A DNA stretch of 64,000 bases from Paraburkholderia metrosideri (GCF_904848625.1 NZ_CAJHCP010000004.1:186001-250000); one strand, 5' to 3'. Counted from the stretch's first letter, positions 17,748-27,156 are shown. A program made the numbers and translations. Notes: a model not told the origin generated them from the sequence alone.

Positions 17748-18710
17748 CTATCGATTGCGCTCATTCCGCCATTGTGCAAACGTCAGGATGTCCTGGCCGA
17801 TGTCGGCCGCGTCGATCCGCGTCCAGCCATAGAACGCGTCGTCCCAGCCGGGGATGCCGCGCGGTGTCAGCATTCTGAATTCCATCCCGGACCGATACGC
17901 GAGATCCGGCCAGAATAGCGGCATGACTTCGCGAGTCGCCAGTTGCCTCAGCAGTTCTTTCGGACCGCCTTCGTCGGCCACGATCTCGCCTTGCGAAATC
18001 CAGTCGTTCTCGGCCCACGCGACGAAGATGCTCGGATTGCCGTCGCGATCGAACATCAGAATGGCGTTCTGCTCCGGACGCCAGTAGTACTCGACGATGC
18101 TCTCGGCGGCCACCACCTCGTCAAGCACCTTGCGCGTTCTCGGATCGCAATAGGTCATGCCGTTCTCGCCCAGTGCGAGCCAGCCCGATTCGGAACAATG
18201 CCGGCTCTTGGCGTCTTTCAGGAAGTGGACGAGCCGGTTGGCCGAATCCGGATCCGTCTTGCGCAGATACAGATCGACGATGCCGGCGTTGAACGCCTTG
18301 ACCGCGACGGCTTCGTCCGCGACGCCGGTCAGCAGCACTTTCGCGCAACGCAAACCGGAGATGGACGACAGGAATTCCACGCCGCTCATGCCCGGCATGT
18401 CGTAATCCACCACGACCGCGGCGACTTCTTCGAAGCGCGAAGGTCGCGCCACGATGTCCCGCTCAGCCGATGTCTCGACGAAACGCTCGACACCCGGCTC
18501 GCTCAGACATGCCGACGACGACGCGAATTCCAGCGAATTTTCGCGAGCGTGCTGACGAATGAAGCCGAGCGCGCTTTGGGGTCGCGTGAAAAAAAGGTTG
18601 GTAAAGGTGTCCGGAAAGAACCGGCGCAATGCGTCGAGGTAGCTGTCGCTGTCGTCGACGAATACAACCGTTGCCGGATAGAAAACAGGGGGTCGAATAA
18701 AGTTGTTCAT
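17748..18710 (-). CDS. response regulator with unusual receiver and unassigned C-terminal domain
   Basis: A 320-residue protein. The receiver starts ATVVFVDDSDSYLDALRRFF and carries the phosphorylation site Asp102 in VVVDYDMPGMSG, with Thr (LLTGVADE) and Lys (YLRKTD) at expected places. The interval between the acidic pair and the phospho-Asp is about 35 residues longer than in CheY-like domains, so the fold has an insertion. The C-terminal ~150 residues (ESGWLALGENGMTY onward) match no DNA-binding or enzymatic domain that I recognise. The start MNNFIRPPVF is chosen because the upstream extension is arginine-rich and unlike a protein terminus. It precedes and is surely co-transcribed with the membrane kinase. 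A link to LqsR/RqpR-type regulators is possible. Confidence 0.75.
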   Translation of the reverse strand: MNNFIRPPVFYPATVVFVDDSDSYLDALRRFFPDTFTNLFFTRPQSALGFIRQHARENSLEFASSSACLSEPGVERFVETSAERDIVARPSRFEEVAAVVVDYDMPGMSGVEFLSSISGLRCAKVLLTGVADEAVAVKAFNAGIVDLYLRKTDPDSANRLVHFLKDAKSRHCSESGWLALGENGMTYCDPRTRKVLDEVVAAESIVEYYWRPEQNAILMFDRDGNPSIFVAWAENDWISQGEIVADEGGPKELLRQLATREVMPLFWPDLAYRSGMEFRMLTPRGIPGWDDAFYGWTRIDAADIGQDILTFAQWRNERNR

Positions 18711-19214
18711 ATTTTCACGTGGTCGTCGCGCCGCCGCCGTGGGACGCCCGAGGCAAGCCAGCAATCCAGTCAGACGCCCGATCGTGCAGCATGCCGGGGC
18801 GCGATGGCCCCCACTTTCGACGGCGGCCGGTACCCCTGCCGTCTACCGCATGATCAGCGCTTTGCTTTTGCCGCTTCGGCCGTCGCCGGTTGTTCATGAG
18901 GGGACATACCCGTGCGCCCCGTACCGGGCCCTCCACCCGATACCGAACGCCGACTGCCGGCTGTTCCCCGCTGAACCGTATAGTACAGGGGACTTTGCCT
19001 GAACAGTACAAAGTTGCATCGGACCGTTATAAGCGTATGCGAATTGGATAAATCTGTTGGATTCTGGCAGGAAAGGAATGAAGCGATGATCGCGGCGACA
19101 AGGCGGATTGTCCGTTGCGCTCCCTGTTCCGCCGGCTGGCAGCGGCGCTCCAGGTCCAGGAGCAGTCGTTTATCATCGATTAATTGCACTCCCTGAATAA
19201 TCTGTTGGTTAAAT
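18711..19214. other. intergenic region between divergent genes
   Basis: About 500 bases without a supportable gene. The right half (from about 18970) is less GC-rich and likely holds promoters. AGTACA occurs twice (18982-18987 and 19008-19013), 26 bp apart, which might be a protein-binding site. I see no terminator. Confidence 0.35.
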
Positions 19215-19880
19215 ATGACGAATACCGGCAAGGTGTTGATAATCGGCTTGCTCGTGGTTGATCTGGGCGTCGCCGGTTATCTGCTTTTTCCAAAGGATGA
19301 TGAACGGGCGCCGGCCGCAGCCGGCACGGTGGTCAGTGACACCACCATTCCGGCCAGAGTAGATGCACCGGCCAGCGCTGTGGCCAGCGCAGCGCAGATG
19401 GCCTCCGGCAGCGTGACCGGTACGGCCACGCAGGCGCACGCGGCGGACACACTCGCGATGGCGCGCCCGGCGCCTGCCGTGGCGGCCCCGTCGATCGCGA
19501 CTGCCGCGCCACAGGCCAGTCGCGACGTACCCCATGCCGCGGATAAATCGCGCGCGACTTCCCGTGCGCAGGCATCGGCTGAAGCGCGCCGGAATGCGCG
19601 CACGAATTCGAAACCCGTTCAGCTAGCCGAGCAGGAACACGGGCGTAAGCACGACGACTCGCATCGACACGAAGCGCAGCCGCCATCGAAGTCAGTCTCG
19701 GCGGCAATGACGGCGCGGCTCGTCAAGGAGTCGGCGAAACCTGATCCGTCTCTACCGGCACCGCCGCCGACGGCCCATGGTTCGCATCCGGTCGCGGCGG
19801 CGATGACCGATCAGCTGGTCAGAGAATCCTCCCGAGTGACGCCGGAATCGCAGTCGAATTCGCAGTACGGCAAGCATTGA
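19215..19880 (+). CDS. single-pass membrane protein with Ala-rich low-complexity region and a repeated C-terminal motif
   Basis: A 221-residue protein of unknown function. Residues 7-25 (VLIIGLLVVDLGVAGYLLF) form one membrane helix; the rest is alanine-, proline- and histidine-rich and probably disordered in the periplasm. The motif AAMTARLVKESA at residues 163-174 recurs as AAMTDQLVRESS at 195-206, suggesting two short helical binding elements. No Shine-Dalgarno is evident before the ATG. It diverges from the two-component pair to its left and may belong functionally with it, but this is only proximity. The coding character is supported by codon use over the whole frame. Confidence 0.65.
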   Translation: MTNTGKVLIIGLLVVDLGVAGYLLFPKDDERAPAAAGTVVSDTTIPARVDAPASAVASAAQMASGSVTGTATQAHAADTLAMARPAPAVAAPSIATAAPQASRDVPHAADKSRATSRAQASAEARRNARTNSKPVQLAEQEHGRKHDDSHRHEAQPPSKSVSAAMTARLVKESAKPDPSLPAPPPTAHGSHPVAAAMTDQLVRESSRVTPESQSNSQYGKH

Positions 19881-19929
19881 CGCATCGCGCGGATCCAGCC
19901 GCCTCCAGCTGAAACGTGCTCGTCGACGA

Positions 19930-20604
19930 TTATGGCCGCGACGCCACCTCGTCCAGATGCGTTAGCAGATCCGCGGGATCGTCGTAGACGCGCAGCGCAC
20001 CTGCGCGCTCGAGTTCGTCCGTCCCATAGCCGCCGGACAGCAGACCGACACCCAGCGAACGACAGCGCCGCGCGGCCAGCATGTCCCAGATGCTGTCGCC
20101 GACCACCACCGTGTGTTCGATCGGCACGCCAAGGCGCAGCGCCGCGGCCATGAACAGATCCGGGTCCGGCTTCGCATACTTGACGTCGTCGCGCGTGACG
20201 ACGACGGCATGCGCCGGATCGACTCCCAGCGCCGCCAGGTTGAGCGCCGCCGTTTCCATACGACCGCTGGTGGCCACTGCCCACGGTGTGCCGGCTTGCG
20301 TCAGCGCGTCGAGCAACGCGCGCGCGCCGGGCAGCGGGCACACCTGCGCGCGCATCCGCTGATAGGCGTCGGCATGCGCGTGACGCAGCCGCTCGCCCCG
20401 CTCGGCGCTGATTTCGCCGTGGGTCTCGCGCATCAGCTGATCGGTGAACAGGCCGCCGCTCATGCCGATCTTGCGATGTATCCGCCATACCGACAGCGGG
20501 ATCCCTTCACTGTCCAGCGCCTCTTTCCAGGCCAGCACGTGCTGGTAGACGCTGTCGACGAGCGTGCCGTCGAGATCGAAGAGAAATGCTGTCTGGATTC
20601 GCAT
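19930..20604 (-). CDS. HAD-superfamily phosphatase
   Basis: A 224-residue HAD hydrolase. Motif I is FLFDLDGTLVDS near residue 8 (nucleophile Asp and acid/base Asp), motif II is the Ser of AVATSGR, motif III the Lys of YAKPDPDLF and motif IV GDSIWD. A helical cap lies between motifs I and II, as in phosphoglycolate phosphatases and beta-phosphoglucomutases. It is cytosolic and removes phosphate from a small molecule; the exact substrate cannot be told. The Shine-Dalgarno CGGAG supports the start. Confidence 0.9.
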   Translation of the reverse strand: MRIQTAFLFDLDGTLVDSVYQHVLAWKEALDSEGIPLSVWRIHRKIGMSGGLFTDQLMRETHGEISAERGERLRHAHADAYQRMRAQVCPLPGARALLDALTQAGTPWAVATSGRMETAALNLAALGVDPAHAVVVTRDDVKYAKPDPDLFMAAALRLGVPIEHTVVVGDSIWDMLAARRCRSLGVGLLSGGYGTDELERAGALRVYDDPADLLTHLDEVASRP

Positions 20605-20686
20605 GATGAGCTCCGTTGGTTATTGCTGGGTGTGAGGGCGATGGCTGGCGCCGCCGGCTTTGAGTGATCGAGGTGGACGGGCTAGC

Positions 20687-20728
20687 GGCTGGCGGCTCGC
20701 GGCTCGCGGCTCGCGTCTGGCGGCTCGC
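20687..20728. repeat. short tandem repeat, 7-bp unit
   Basis: Six consecutive copies of a GGCTCGC-like unit (GGCTGGC, GGCTCGC three times, GTCTGGC, GGCTCGC) in the spacer between the HAD gene and the ArsR gene. Likely replication-slippage DNA. Confidence 0.8.
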
Positions 20729-20805
20729 GCGGCACGATGGCAATGACAACTGTCGCCGCAAAATCCCACGTCGCCTCGCCAGGCTCAAGCGCGAAAAAAC
20801 CGCCA

Positions 20806-21540
20806 TCACGATTCCGGCTCGTCGGCGCGCTGTCCAGCACGCTCGATCGACTCCGGTGTCAGCCCCAACTGTTCCCGCAATCCTGCCCAGCCGTCCGGCG
20901 TGATCTGCACTTCCCGCGACGCCTTTGCGCGCCGCAGCCATCCTTTTGAACAAAGCAGGTCAAGCAATCCTACGCCGAGTGGTCCGGCAAGATGATGACG
21001 CCGTTCGGTCCAGTCGAGGCACTGTCGCGCGATCCCGTGACGCCCCGGCCGCAATGCGTCGATATCGAGCCCCATGCTGCCGAACCACGCCGTCCCCGCT
21101 GGCGTCACGTCGAACGTTTTGTCGGATGCCGGCAGAAGAAAGCCGCGTTCCATCAGACCCAGCGTAATCGCGACACCCGCCTGGCCCGCGAGATGGTCGT
21201 AGCAACAGCGCGCGAGACGCAGCTTTCGCGCATCGCGGGTCGGCGCCTTGCGACGGACCGTTCCCCTCGCGCCAATCGACGCGAGGCTTTCGAGCGCAAG
21301 CGCAACCTGCGGGTCGGCGAGCCGGTAGTAGCGGTGACGCCCCTGCTGCTCGACCGAGAGCAGCCCGCCATCGAGCAACTTCGCGAGATGACTGCTCGCC
21401 GTCTGTGCCGTCACCCCCGCGGCGTGGGCCAATTCGCCGGCCGGTAGCGCACGGCCATCGGTCAACGCCATCAGCATGGCGGCGCGGGCAGCGTCGGCGA
21501 TCAGAAAGGCGGTAGCGGACAGGTTCGGCTGCACATGCAT
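20806..21540 (-). CDS. ArsR-family transcriptional regulator
   Basis: A 244-residue regulator. The N-terminal winged helix has the recognition region GVTAQTASSHLAKLLDGGLL followed by the wing VEQQGRHRYYRLADPQ at about residues 40-75, typical of ArsR proteins. Unlike classical ArsR members of about 100 residues it carries a C-terminal domain of about 150 residues with cysteines in LARCCYDHLAG, perhaps for ligand or metal sensing. The Shine-Dalgarno TGGAG fits the start. It diverges from a DHA2-type MFS exporter, an arrangement in which such a regulator usually represses the pump and itself. Confidence 0.88.
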   Translation of the reverse strand: MHVQPNLSATAFLIADAARAAMLMALTDGRALPAGELAHAAGVTAQTASSHLAKLLDGGLLSVEQQGRHRYYRLADPQVALALESLASIGARGTVRRKAPTRDARKLRLARCCYDHLAGQAGVAITLGLMERGFLLPASDKTFDVTPAGTAWFGSMGLDIDALRPGRHGIARQCLDWTERRHHLAGPLGVGLLDLLCSKGWLRRAKASREVQITPDGWAGLREQLGLTPESIERAGQRADEPES

Positions 21541-21696
21541 GACGCGGTCTCCAGGTTATCGGATCGAGCATAGCGCCATTGAATGCCGCACGTTTCGATA
21601 CGTGTCGAAGCATTGCGACGCGCGCGTCTCCGATACTCGGGCAACACGGGCCAATCGCACTAATCGCACCAATCGCAGGCAGGGGAATCTCGCCAG

Positions 21697-23100
21697 ATGA
21701 ACAACGACCGGCAGCAACGACAGGTACTTCTCGCCACCAGCATCAGCTATGTGATCGTCATTCTCGATACGTCGATCGTCAATGTGGCGCTGGAACGGAT
21801 TGCGACGGGTCTGGCAGGCGGCGTCGCCGGATTGCAATGGGTGGTGAACGCGTACACGCTGAGCTTCGCGAGCGTGTTGCTGAGCGGCGGAACACTGGCC
21901 GACCGGCTCGGCGCTCGCCATGTCTATATTGGCGGCCTCGCGGCGTTCACGTTGGCGTCGGCGCTGTGCGGCGCCGCGCCGAGCCTCGCCGTGCTGATTG
22001 CGGCCCGCGTGTTGCAAGGCGTCGGCGCCGCGTTGCTGGTGCCCGCGTCGATGGCGTTGATCAACCAGGCGTGGCCGGAGCCACGCCAACGAACGGCGGT
22101 ATTCGGCTTGTGGGCAGGCCTCGGCGCGGTGGCGATGGCCGCGGGGCCGCTGCTCGGCGGTGTGCTGACGGGTTTGAGCGGATGGCGCGGCATCTTTCTG
22201 GTCAACGTTCCTATTTGCGTGGCAGGCGTTGTGATGGCGTTTCAGATCGGACCGCTCCGTGTGCGTGAAGCACCCCGCTCCGCTGCGCGCCGGTTCGACC
22301 TGGCCGGACAGTTCGCGGGCATTGCCACGCTGGCGCTGCTGAACGTGTCGATCATTGAGGCACCTGTCTACGGATGGCACTCCGCCATCATCGCGGGATG
22401 CGTCGCGGCGACCGTGAGCGCAGGCGTTCTATTCGTCGCGATCGAAACCACCCGCGCGCATCCGATGCTGCCCCTTGCGCTATTTCGCCAGCCACTGTTT
22501 TCAGGTTCCGTGTTCGTGTCGATGCTATCGGCGTTCACGTTTTACGGTCTGCTTTTCACGCTCAGCCTCTACTTGCAGCAACAACGCGGCTATCCGCCGT
22601 TGCGCGCGGGGCTCGCCTTTCTGCCTCTCACCCTCGTGATGCCGGCCGGCAGTCTGTTATCGAAGCGCGCAGTCCAATGGCTCGGCCCGCGAAGGCTGGT
22701 GGCGGGCGCATTCCTGCTGGCCGCGATCGGCTATCTCGCGCTGATGAGGGTCGGTCCGGCGGCGCAATACTGGATGCTGGCGTTGCCGTTACCCGCCATC
22801 GGTCTGGCTGCGAGCCTCATCACCCCGGCGACGACCACCGCGTTGATGGGTTGCGTCGACGGTCATCGCGCGGGTATTGCGGCAGGCGTGCTGAATGCGG
22901 CGCGTCAGACCGGCGCGGCTTTAGGTGTGGCGCTGTCGGGCGCGCTGATCGCGACCCAACCGTCGATGGCGGCGGCGCTGCAGGCGGTCCTGTTGATCGC
23001 GGCAACGATGTCGACGCTGGCAGGCGCGATCTGGTGGCGAGCGTCGGCACAGTCCAGTTTGATCGCGTGCGGAATCATTCGTAAGGCGCGCAAGCCGTAA
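21697..23100 (+). CDS. DHA2-type (EmrB/QacA-like) MFS efflux transporter
   Basis: A 467-residue membrane protein with about fourteen predicted helices. Family motifs include LDTSIVNVAL in TM1, LQWVVNAYTLSFAS in TM2, the loop GGTLADRLGARHVYI (motif A) and the motif-C region GLGAVAMAAGPLLGGVLTGLSGW. These mark proton-driven multidrug exporters. AGGGG stands about 10 bases before the ATG. The ArsR-type gene divergent from it across 156 bases is the likely controller. No membrane-fusion partner is nearby, so it probably acts alone in the inner membrane. Confidence 0.9.
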   Translation: MNNDRQQRQVLLATSISYVIVILDTSIVNVALERIATGLAGGVAGLQWVVNAYTLSFASVLLSGGTLADRLGARHVYIGGLAAFTLASALCGAAPSLAVLIAARVLQGVGAALLVPASMALINQAWPEPRQRTAVFGLWAGLGAVAMAAGPLLGGVLTGLSGWRGIFLVNVPICVAGVVMAFQIGPLRVREAPRSAARRFDLAGQFAGIATLALLNVSIIEAPVYGWHSAIIAGCVAATVSAGVLFVAIETTRAHPMLPLALFRQPLFSGSVFVSMLSAFTFYGLLFTLSLYLQQQRGYPPLRAGLAFLPLTLVMPAGSLLSKRAVQWLGPRRLVAGAFLLAAIGYLALMRVGPAAQYWMLALPLPAIGLAASLITPATTTALMGCVDGHRAGIAAGVLNAARQTGAALGVALSGALIATQPSMAAALQAVLLIAATMSTLAGAIWWRASAQSSLIACGIIRKARKP

Positions 23101-23726
23101 TTTCGAAACGCCGGCTAATTGCATAAAAAAATCGGCATTCGAAATGCGCTGATTCCGGCAGTGATCTGCTTCGATTCTCCAAAGCATCGGCGGATTCAGG
23201 CGATATCGGAATCATTATTTCATTACACAATGCTTTCCTTAATATTTCAAAATAACTGAATGATTAAACCGCCTTGACGAATCGTTTCAGGTTTGCTCTG
23301 CCATTGATCATCCCGCTTCCAATACACAACCCACGTCTTTAAACCAAATTGTGTCGCGAGAACGTCACAAAGCCCTCCCAGCGGGGCGCTGAACGCGGTA
23401 AGCTCCGGCCCCTCATTGTTCCTTTCACGCCACGCGCGTTTATTTTTCTAACACCATTTTTATTTCCGCCGCCCTATGATCGCCGTGTCGCTTTTCGCAC
23501 CCGGCTGAGCGTATCTGCATCGCCGATCTGAAAACAAAGCAGTCGACCAGCGCGCACCATTGCCAAGTCAGTGGAATGGTATTGCACGCAATAATCGATA
23601 AAGAATAAACCTCGCTATTGCGATATTCGCAACAACGATTGCGAATCTATGGCGCGGGTATGCGTGACGTGGGGGGACAAGCTGCTGAATCCTTCAATCA
23701 CCCGTTTAATCACGGAGCTAATAAGT
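23101..23726. other. AT-richer intergenic region, porin leader
   Basis: About 625 bases with no supportable gene. The stretch from 23110 to 23280 is markedly poorer in GC than the flanks. It probably contains the porin promoter and a long untranslated leader; TATGAT at 23475-23480 is a possible -10 element. The porin Shine-Dalgarno GGAG is at 23714-23717. Confidence 0.4.
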
Positions 23727-24887
23727 ATGAAAAAGTCTTTACTCGCGGCAGCCCTGTGCGGCGCCTTTACGATGTCGGCGCATGCGCAAAGCAGCGTGAC
23801 CCTGTACGGTCTCATCGACGCGGGATTCGTGTACACCAACAACCAGCAAGGCCACGCGAACTACCAGCTCGGCAGTAGCTCGACGCAGAACACGGTTTTC
23901 GGCCTGAAGGGCTCGGAAGATCTGGGTGCTGGTTTGCACGCCATCTTCAAGCTGGAACAAGGCTTCCTGCTGAACAACGGCGCACAGGCTTTTGCCGGTA
24001 GCGCGTTCGGTTCCCAGGCATGGGTCGGCCTGCAAAGCGACGCTTACGGTACTGTGACGCTGGGTCGCCAGTTCGACGTGATGAACGACCTCGTCGGCCC
24101 GCTGACGGCCGAATTCAACACGTGGGGCGGCAGCATCGCAGCGCACCCGTTCGAAAACGACAACCTGGCGGCGAATTCGGTCGTCATCAACAATTCGGTC
24201 AAGTACGCGAGCCCGGTCTACCACGGCGTCACGTTCGAAACGATGTATTCGTTCAGCAACCAGGCCGGTGCGTTCGCGGACAACCGCTCGTACGGCTTCG
24301 GTCTGTCGTATGCAATGGGTCCGGTGAACCTGGCTGCCGGCTACCTGCAACTGAACAACGCAGGCAGCGGCTCGGGCGCGGTGACCACCAGCGACACGAG
24401 CGCGAACTTCATCGCCGAACGTCAGCGTATCTGGTCGCTGGGCGGGAACTACACGTTCGGCCCGGCTACGGTCGGCCTCGTGTGGAGCCACTCGCAGATC
24501 GACAACGCGTCGGGCGTGTTCTCGTTCGGCACGGGCACCTACCTCGGTTCGAACGACACGTCGTCGGGCACGCTGGGCGGCTCGCTGCGTCTCGACAACT
24601 ACGAAGTGAACGCGAAGTACGCGCTGACGCCGGCCCTGAGCGTGTCGGGTGCGTACACGTTCACGCATGGCGCGTACAACGGTTCGTCGCCGGGCTGGAA
24701 CACGGCAATGCTGCAGACGGATTACTCGGTCAGCAAGCGCACCGACTTCTACCTGGAAGGCGTCTATCAGAACGTGCACGGCGCGCCGGCGGATTCGGTG
24801 CTGTCGCACGCCATGCTCAACACGCTGTCGCCGTCGGCAACGAATTCGCAGGTTGCTGTGACGGTGGGTATGCGTCACGCGTTCTAA
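23727..24887 (+). CDS. general outer-membrane porin (Gram-negative porin, OmpC/Burkholderia type)
   Basis: A 386-residue trimeric beta-barrel porin allowing diffusion of small hydrophilic solutes. The signal peptide is MKKSLLAAALCGAFTMSAHA, cleaved before QSSVTLYGLIDAGF, the conserved first strand of the Burkholderiales family. Other family marks are FGLKGSEDLGAGLHAIFKLEQGF, the loop-3 region around LVGPLTAEFNTWGG, and the terminal strand VAVTVGMRHAF ending in Phe, the outer-membrane assembly signal. Codon use is strongly biased (many CGT, AAC, GGC), as expected for an abundant protein. The start follows GGAG; the frame extends upstream by 26 residues of non-porin sequence. Confidence 0.95.
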   Translation: MKKSLLAAALCGAFTMSAHAQSSVTLYGLIDAGFVYTNNQQGHANYQLGSSSTQNTVFGLKGSEDLGAGLHAIFKLEQGFLLNNGAQAFAGSAFGSQAWVGLQSDAYGTVTLGRQFDVMNDLVGPLTAEFNTWGGSIAAHPFENDNLAANSVVINNSVKYASPVYHGVTFETMYSFSNQAGAFADNRSYGFGLSYAMGPVNLAAGYLQLNNAGSGSGAVTTSDTSANFIAERQRIWSLGGNYTFGPATVGLVWSHSQIDNASGVFSFGTGTYLGSNDTSSGTLGGSLRLDNYEVNAKYALTPALSVSGAYTFTHGAYNGSSPGWNTAMLQTDYSVSKRTDFYLEGVYQNVHGAPADSVLSHAMLNTLSPSATNSQVAVTVGMRHAF

Positions 24888-24952
24888 GCAGGCTGGCATT
24901 ACGCGCCTGACTGCGTCGTTTCGGTACGCAGTTCTGGTGCATTAGCAGTAAA

Positions 24953-24984
24953 GACGTATGCCGGACTTCGGTCGGGCATACGTC
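24953..24984 (+). terminator. Rho-independent terminator of the porin gene
   Basis: A 14-bp stem with one mismatch (GACGTATGCCGGAC with GTCGGGCATACGTC) and a stable TTCG loop, followed by CTGTTTC. It lies 66 bases after the stop codon. Confidence 0.8.
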
Positions 24985-25032
24985 CTGTTTCAATCGATCA
25001 ACCTTCCCTTCTTTGCGCGCCTCGCCCGATCC

Positions 25033-25911
25033 TCAACGTGCGGCGGCCAGCACCTGGGACGCGAGCACATGATGCTGCCCGCGCCGCGACCGGATTGCGT
25101 GAATCTCCTCCACCACGCCCCCCGCGCGACCCAGCCAACGCACACCACGCAGCAACGACAAATCTTCCGCGCCCAGTTCCGCGAGCGGAAACACGCCCAG
25201 GCCACGCGCGGCGAATACCGCCATCAACGCGCTGTCCTCGAATTCGCCGACGATTCGCGGCCGGATCCCTTCCGATTCGAACCACCTGTCGAGCCGCGCC
25301 CGCAGCGCACCATGGCGAGTGGGCAACAGCACCGGCAACGTGGCGAGACACTGTGGAAAGCCAGCTCGGGCTGCCTTGCGCACGAATTCCGTCGGCCCGT
25401 ACCAGTCCACCGGCGAGCCCGCGATGCGCTGGCTCACGACGCGCAAGTCAGCATTGTGCGGAGCCGGCTGGCACGCCAGCACCAGATCCAGCCGATGCAG
25501 CGCCAGTTCCGACATGAGTTGCGCATGCTCGCCGTCGTGACATAACAGCCTGAGCGACGGCGTACCGAGCACCGGCGCAAGCAGCGCATGCGCCGCGAGT
25601 TTTGAAATACCGTCTGACAGACCCACCGCGAGCCGCGCCGCCCCCTCAGCGCCCGCCTCGCGCATTTCGTCGAGCAGGGTTTCGCCGAGCTGAAAGATCT
25701 GTTCCGCGCGGTTGAACGCTGTTTCGCCGGCCTCGGTCATCGTCACACCGCGCCCCGCCGGCTTCAGCAGTTGACGCCCAATCGATTTTTCCAGCTCGCG
25801 CACCTGCGCACTGATAGTCTGGACCGCCATGTCGAGCCGTTCAGCCGCGCGCGCAAAGCCGCCCTCCTTCACGACGATCCAGAAATAATAAAGATGACGA
25901 TAGTTGAGCAT
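25033..25911 (-). CDS. LysR-family regulator, NhaR-like
   Basis: A 292-residue LysR-type transcriptional regulator. The start used gives MLNYRHLYYFWIVVKEGG, and the HTH covers FARAAERLDMAVQTISAQVRELE, wording very close to NhaR, the activator of sodium-stress genes in enterobacteria. The effector-binding domain runs from about residue 90 to the end. An in-frame start 11 codons upstream is possible. It diverges from the terC gene, separated by about 120 bases, and may regulate it; NhaR-type specificity for sodium is not provable here. Confidence 0.88.
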   Translation of the reverse strand: MLNYRHLYYFWIVVKEGGFARAAERLDMAVQTISAQVRELEKSIGRQLLKPAGRGVTMTEAGETAFNRAEQIFQLGETLLDEMREAGAEGAARLAVGLSDGISKLAAHALLAPVLGTPSLRLLCHDGEHAQLMSELALHRLDLVLACQPAPHNADLRVVSQRIAGSPVDWYGPTEFVRKAARAGFPQCLATLPVLLPTRHGALRARLDRWFESEGIRPRIVGEFEDSALMAVFAARGLGVFPLAELGAEDLSLLRGVRWLGRAGGVVEEIHAIRSRRGQHHVLASQVLAAAR

Positions 25912-26032
25912 GCCGCGGACACTTCGAAAAAAGCGATATGTCATTCAGCTTATCACTGATTTATTCGAACCATCGCCGCGACGATGATAGCGATTCCGTG
26001 ACATTCACCGCATCGGCTTCTATAACAATCCA

Positions 26033-26791
26033 ATGGACTCCCTGCTCGCTCTGATGACCGATCCCACTGCATGGGCAGCGCTCGTCACGTTGATCGTGAT
26101 GGAAATCGTGCTTGGCATCGACAACCTGATCTTCATTTCGATCCTCAGCAACAAGCTGCCGGAGGCGCAACGCGCACGCACGCAGCGCATCGGCCTCATG
26201 CTCGCGCTGGTCATGCGGCTCGGACTGCTCGGCACGGTCGCGTGGATTGCGCAACTGACCGCCCCTGCTTTCACGCTCTTTGCCCATGCGTTTTCGTGGC
26301 GCGATCTGATTCTGCTCGTCGGCGGTCTGTTCCTCGTGTGGAAGGCGACCAGCGAAATCCGTCATCACGTCACTCATTCGGATGACGTCAGCGACAACGC
26401 GAGTTCAACCGTTCAGTTGACGGTCGCGGCGGCGATTGGCCAGATCATCGTGCTCGATATCGTGTTTTCGGTCGACAGCATCATCACCGCGGTCGGCATG
26501 ACCGAGCATATGCCGATCATGTTTATCGCCGTCATCGTCGCCGTGATGGTGATGCTTTTCGCCGCGCTGCCGCTGTCGCGCTTTATCGACCGCAATCCGA
26601 CCATTGTGATGCTCGCGCTCAGTTTTCTACTGGTGATCGGCATGACGTTGATCGCGGATGGTTTCGGCACGCATGTACCCAAGGCGTATATCTACGCGGC
26701 GATGGCGTTCTCAGCCTTCGTCGAAGGGATGAATATGCTGGTGCGTAAAGCAAAAGCGAAATCGGACCGAGCGGTGAGTGGCGGGAAATGA
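26033..26791 (+). CDS. TerC-family integral membrane protein
   Basis: A 252-residue inner-membrane protein with about seven helices. The TerC hallmarks are present: [19 protein letters not shown] near the N-terminus and [18 protein letters not shown] in the second half, each with an intramembrane Asp. Family members take part in tellurite resistance or in manganese and other cation export during protein secretion. No Shine-Dalgarno is visible before the ATG. The downstream zinc-ribbon gene follows closely. Confidence 0.9.
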   Translation: MDSLLALMTDPTAWAALVTLIVMEIVLGIDNLIFISILSNKLPEAQRARTQRIGLMLALVMRLGLLGTVAWIAQLTAPAFTLFAHAFSWRDLILLVGGLFLVWKATSEIRHHVTHSDDVSDNASSTVQLTVAAAIGQIIVLDIVFSVDSIITAVGMTEHMPIMFIAVIVAVMVMLFAALPLSRFIDRNPTIVMLALSFLLVIGMTLIADGFGTHVPKAYIYAAMAFSAFVEGMNMLVRKAKAKSDRAVSGGK

Positions 26792-26844
26792 ATGACGCAC
26801 CAGGGCTGGGCGTTGGAGATTCGATATTTTTAAGGAGCAGGACA

Positions 26845-27156
26845 ATGAAGTGCCCCGTTTGCAAAACGACCGATCTGTTGATGACCGAGCGCCGCTCGAT
26901 CGAAATCGATTATTGCCCGGACTGCCGGGGCGTGTGGCTCGATCGTGGCGAACTGGACAAGCTGATCGCGCAGGACGCAGCGAATGGGGAGGCGCCCTCT
27001 GCGTCACGCGCGGGCCGCGATGATCACCGGGATCGGGATCGGGAGCGGGAACACTCGTACGAAGGCGAACGCCATCGCGGGTATGACGACCGTCGAGCGG
27101 ATTATCGCGGGCATAAAAAGAAACGCTCGATTTTCGACATGTTCGACTTCGACTGA
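26845..27156 (+). CDS. TFIIB-type zinc-ribbon protein
   Basis: A 103-residue cytosolic protein. The N-terminal zinc ribbon has CPVCKTTDLL and CPDCRGVWLDRGELDKLI, the zf-TFIIB pattern. The C-terminal half is rich in Arg, Asp, His and Glu (HRDRDREREHSYEGERHRG) and ends KKKRSIFDMFDFD. The frame continues upstream to an ATG overlapping terC, but a perfect AAGGAG at 26832-26837 points to the ATG at 26845. Partners are unknown; family members may act on RNA polymerase or in proteostasis. It is likely co-transcribed with terC. Confidence 0.85.
   Translation: MKCPVCKTTDLLMTERRSIEIDYCPDCRGVWLDRGELDKLIAQDAANGEAPSASRAGRDDHRDRDREREHSYEGERHRGYDDRRADYRGHKKKRSIFDMFDFD

Noticed and set aside
23739-24899. 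A 386-codon frame antisense to the porin
   Set aside because: The opposite strand shows signal peptide, barrel motifs and terminal Phe of a porin; the antisense peptide is an artefact of codon bias.
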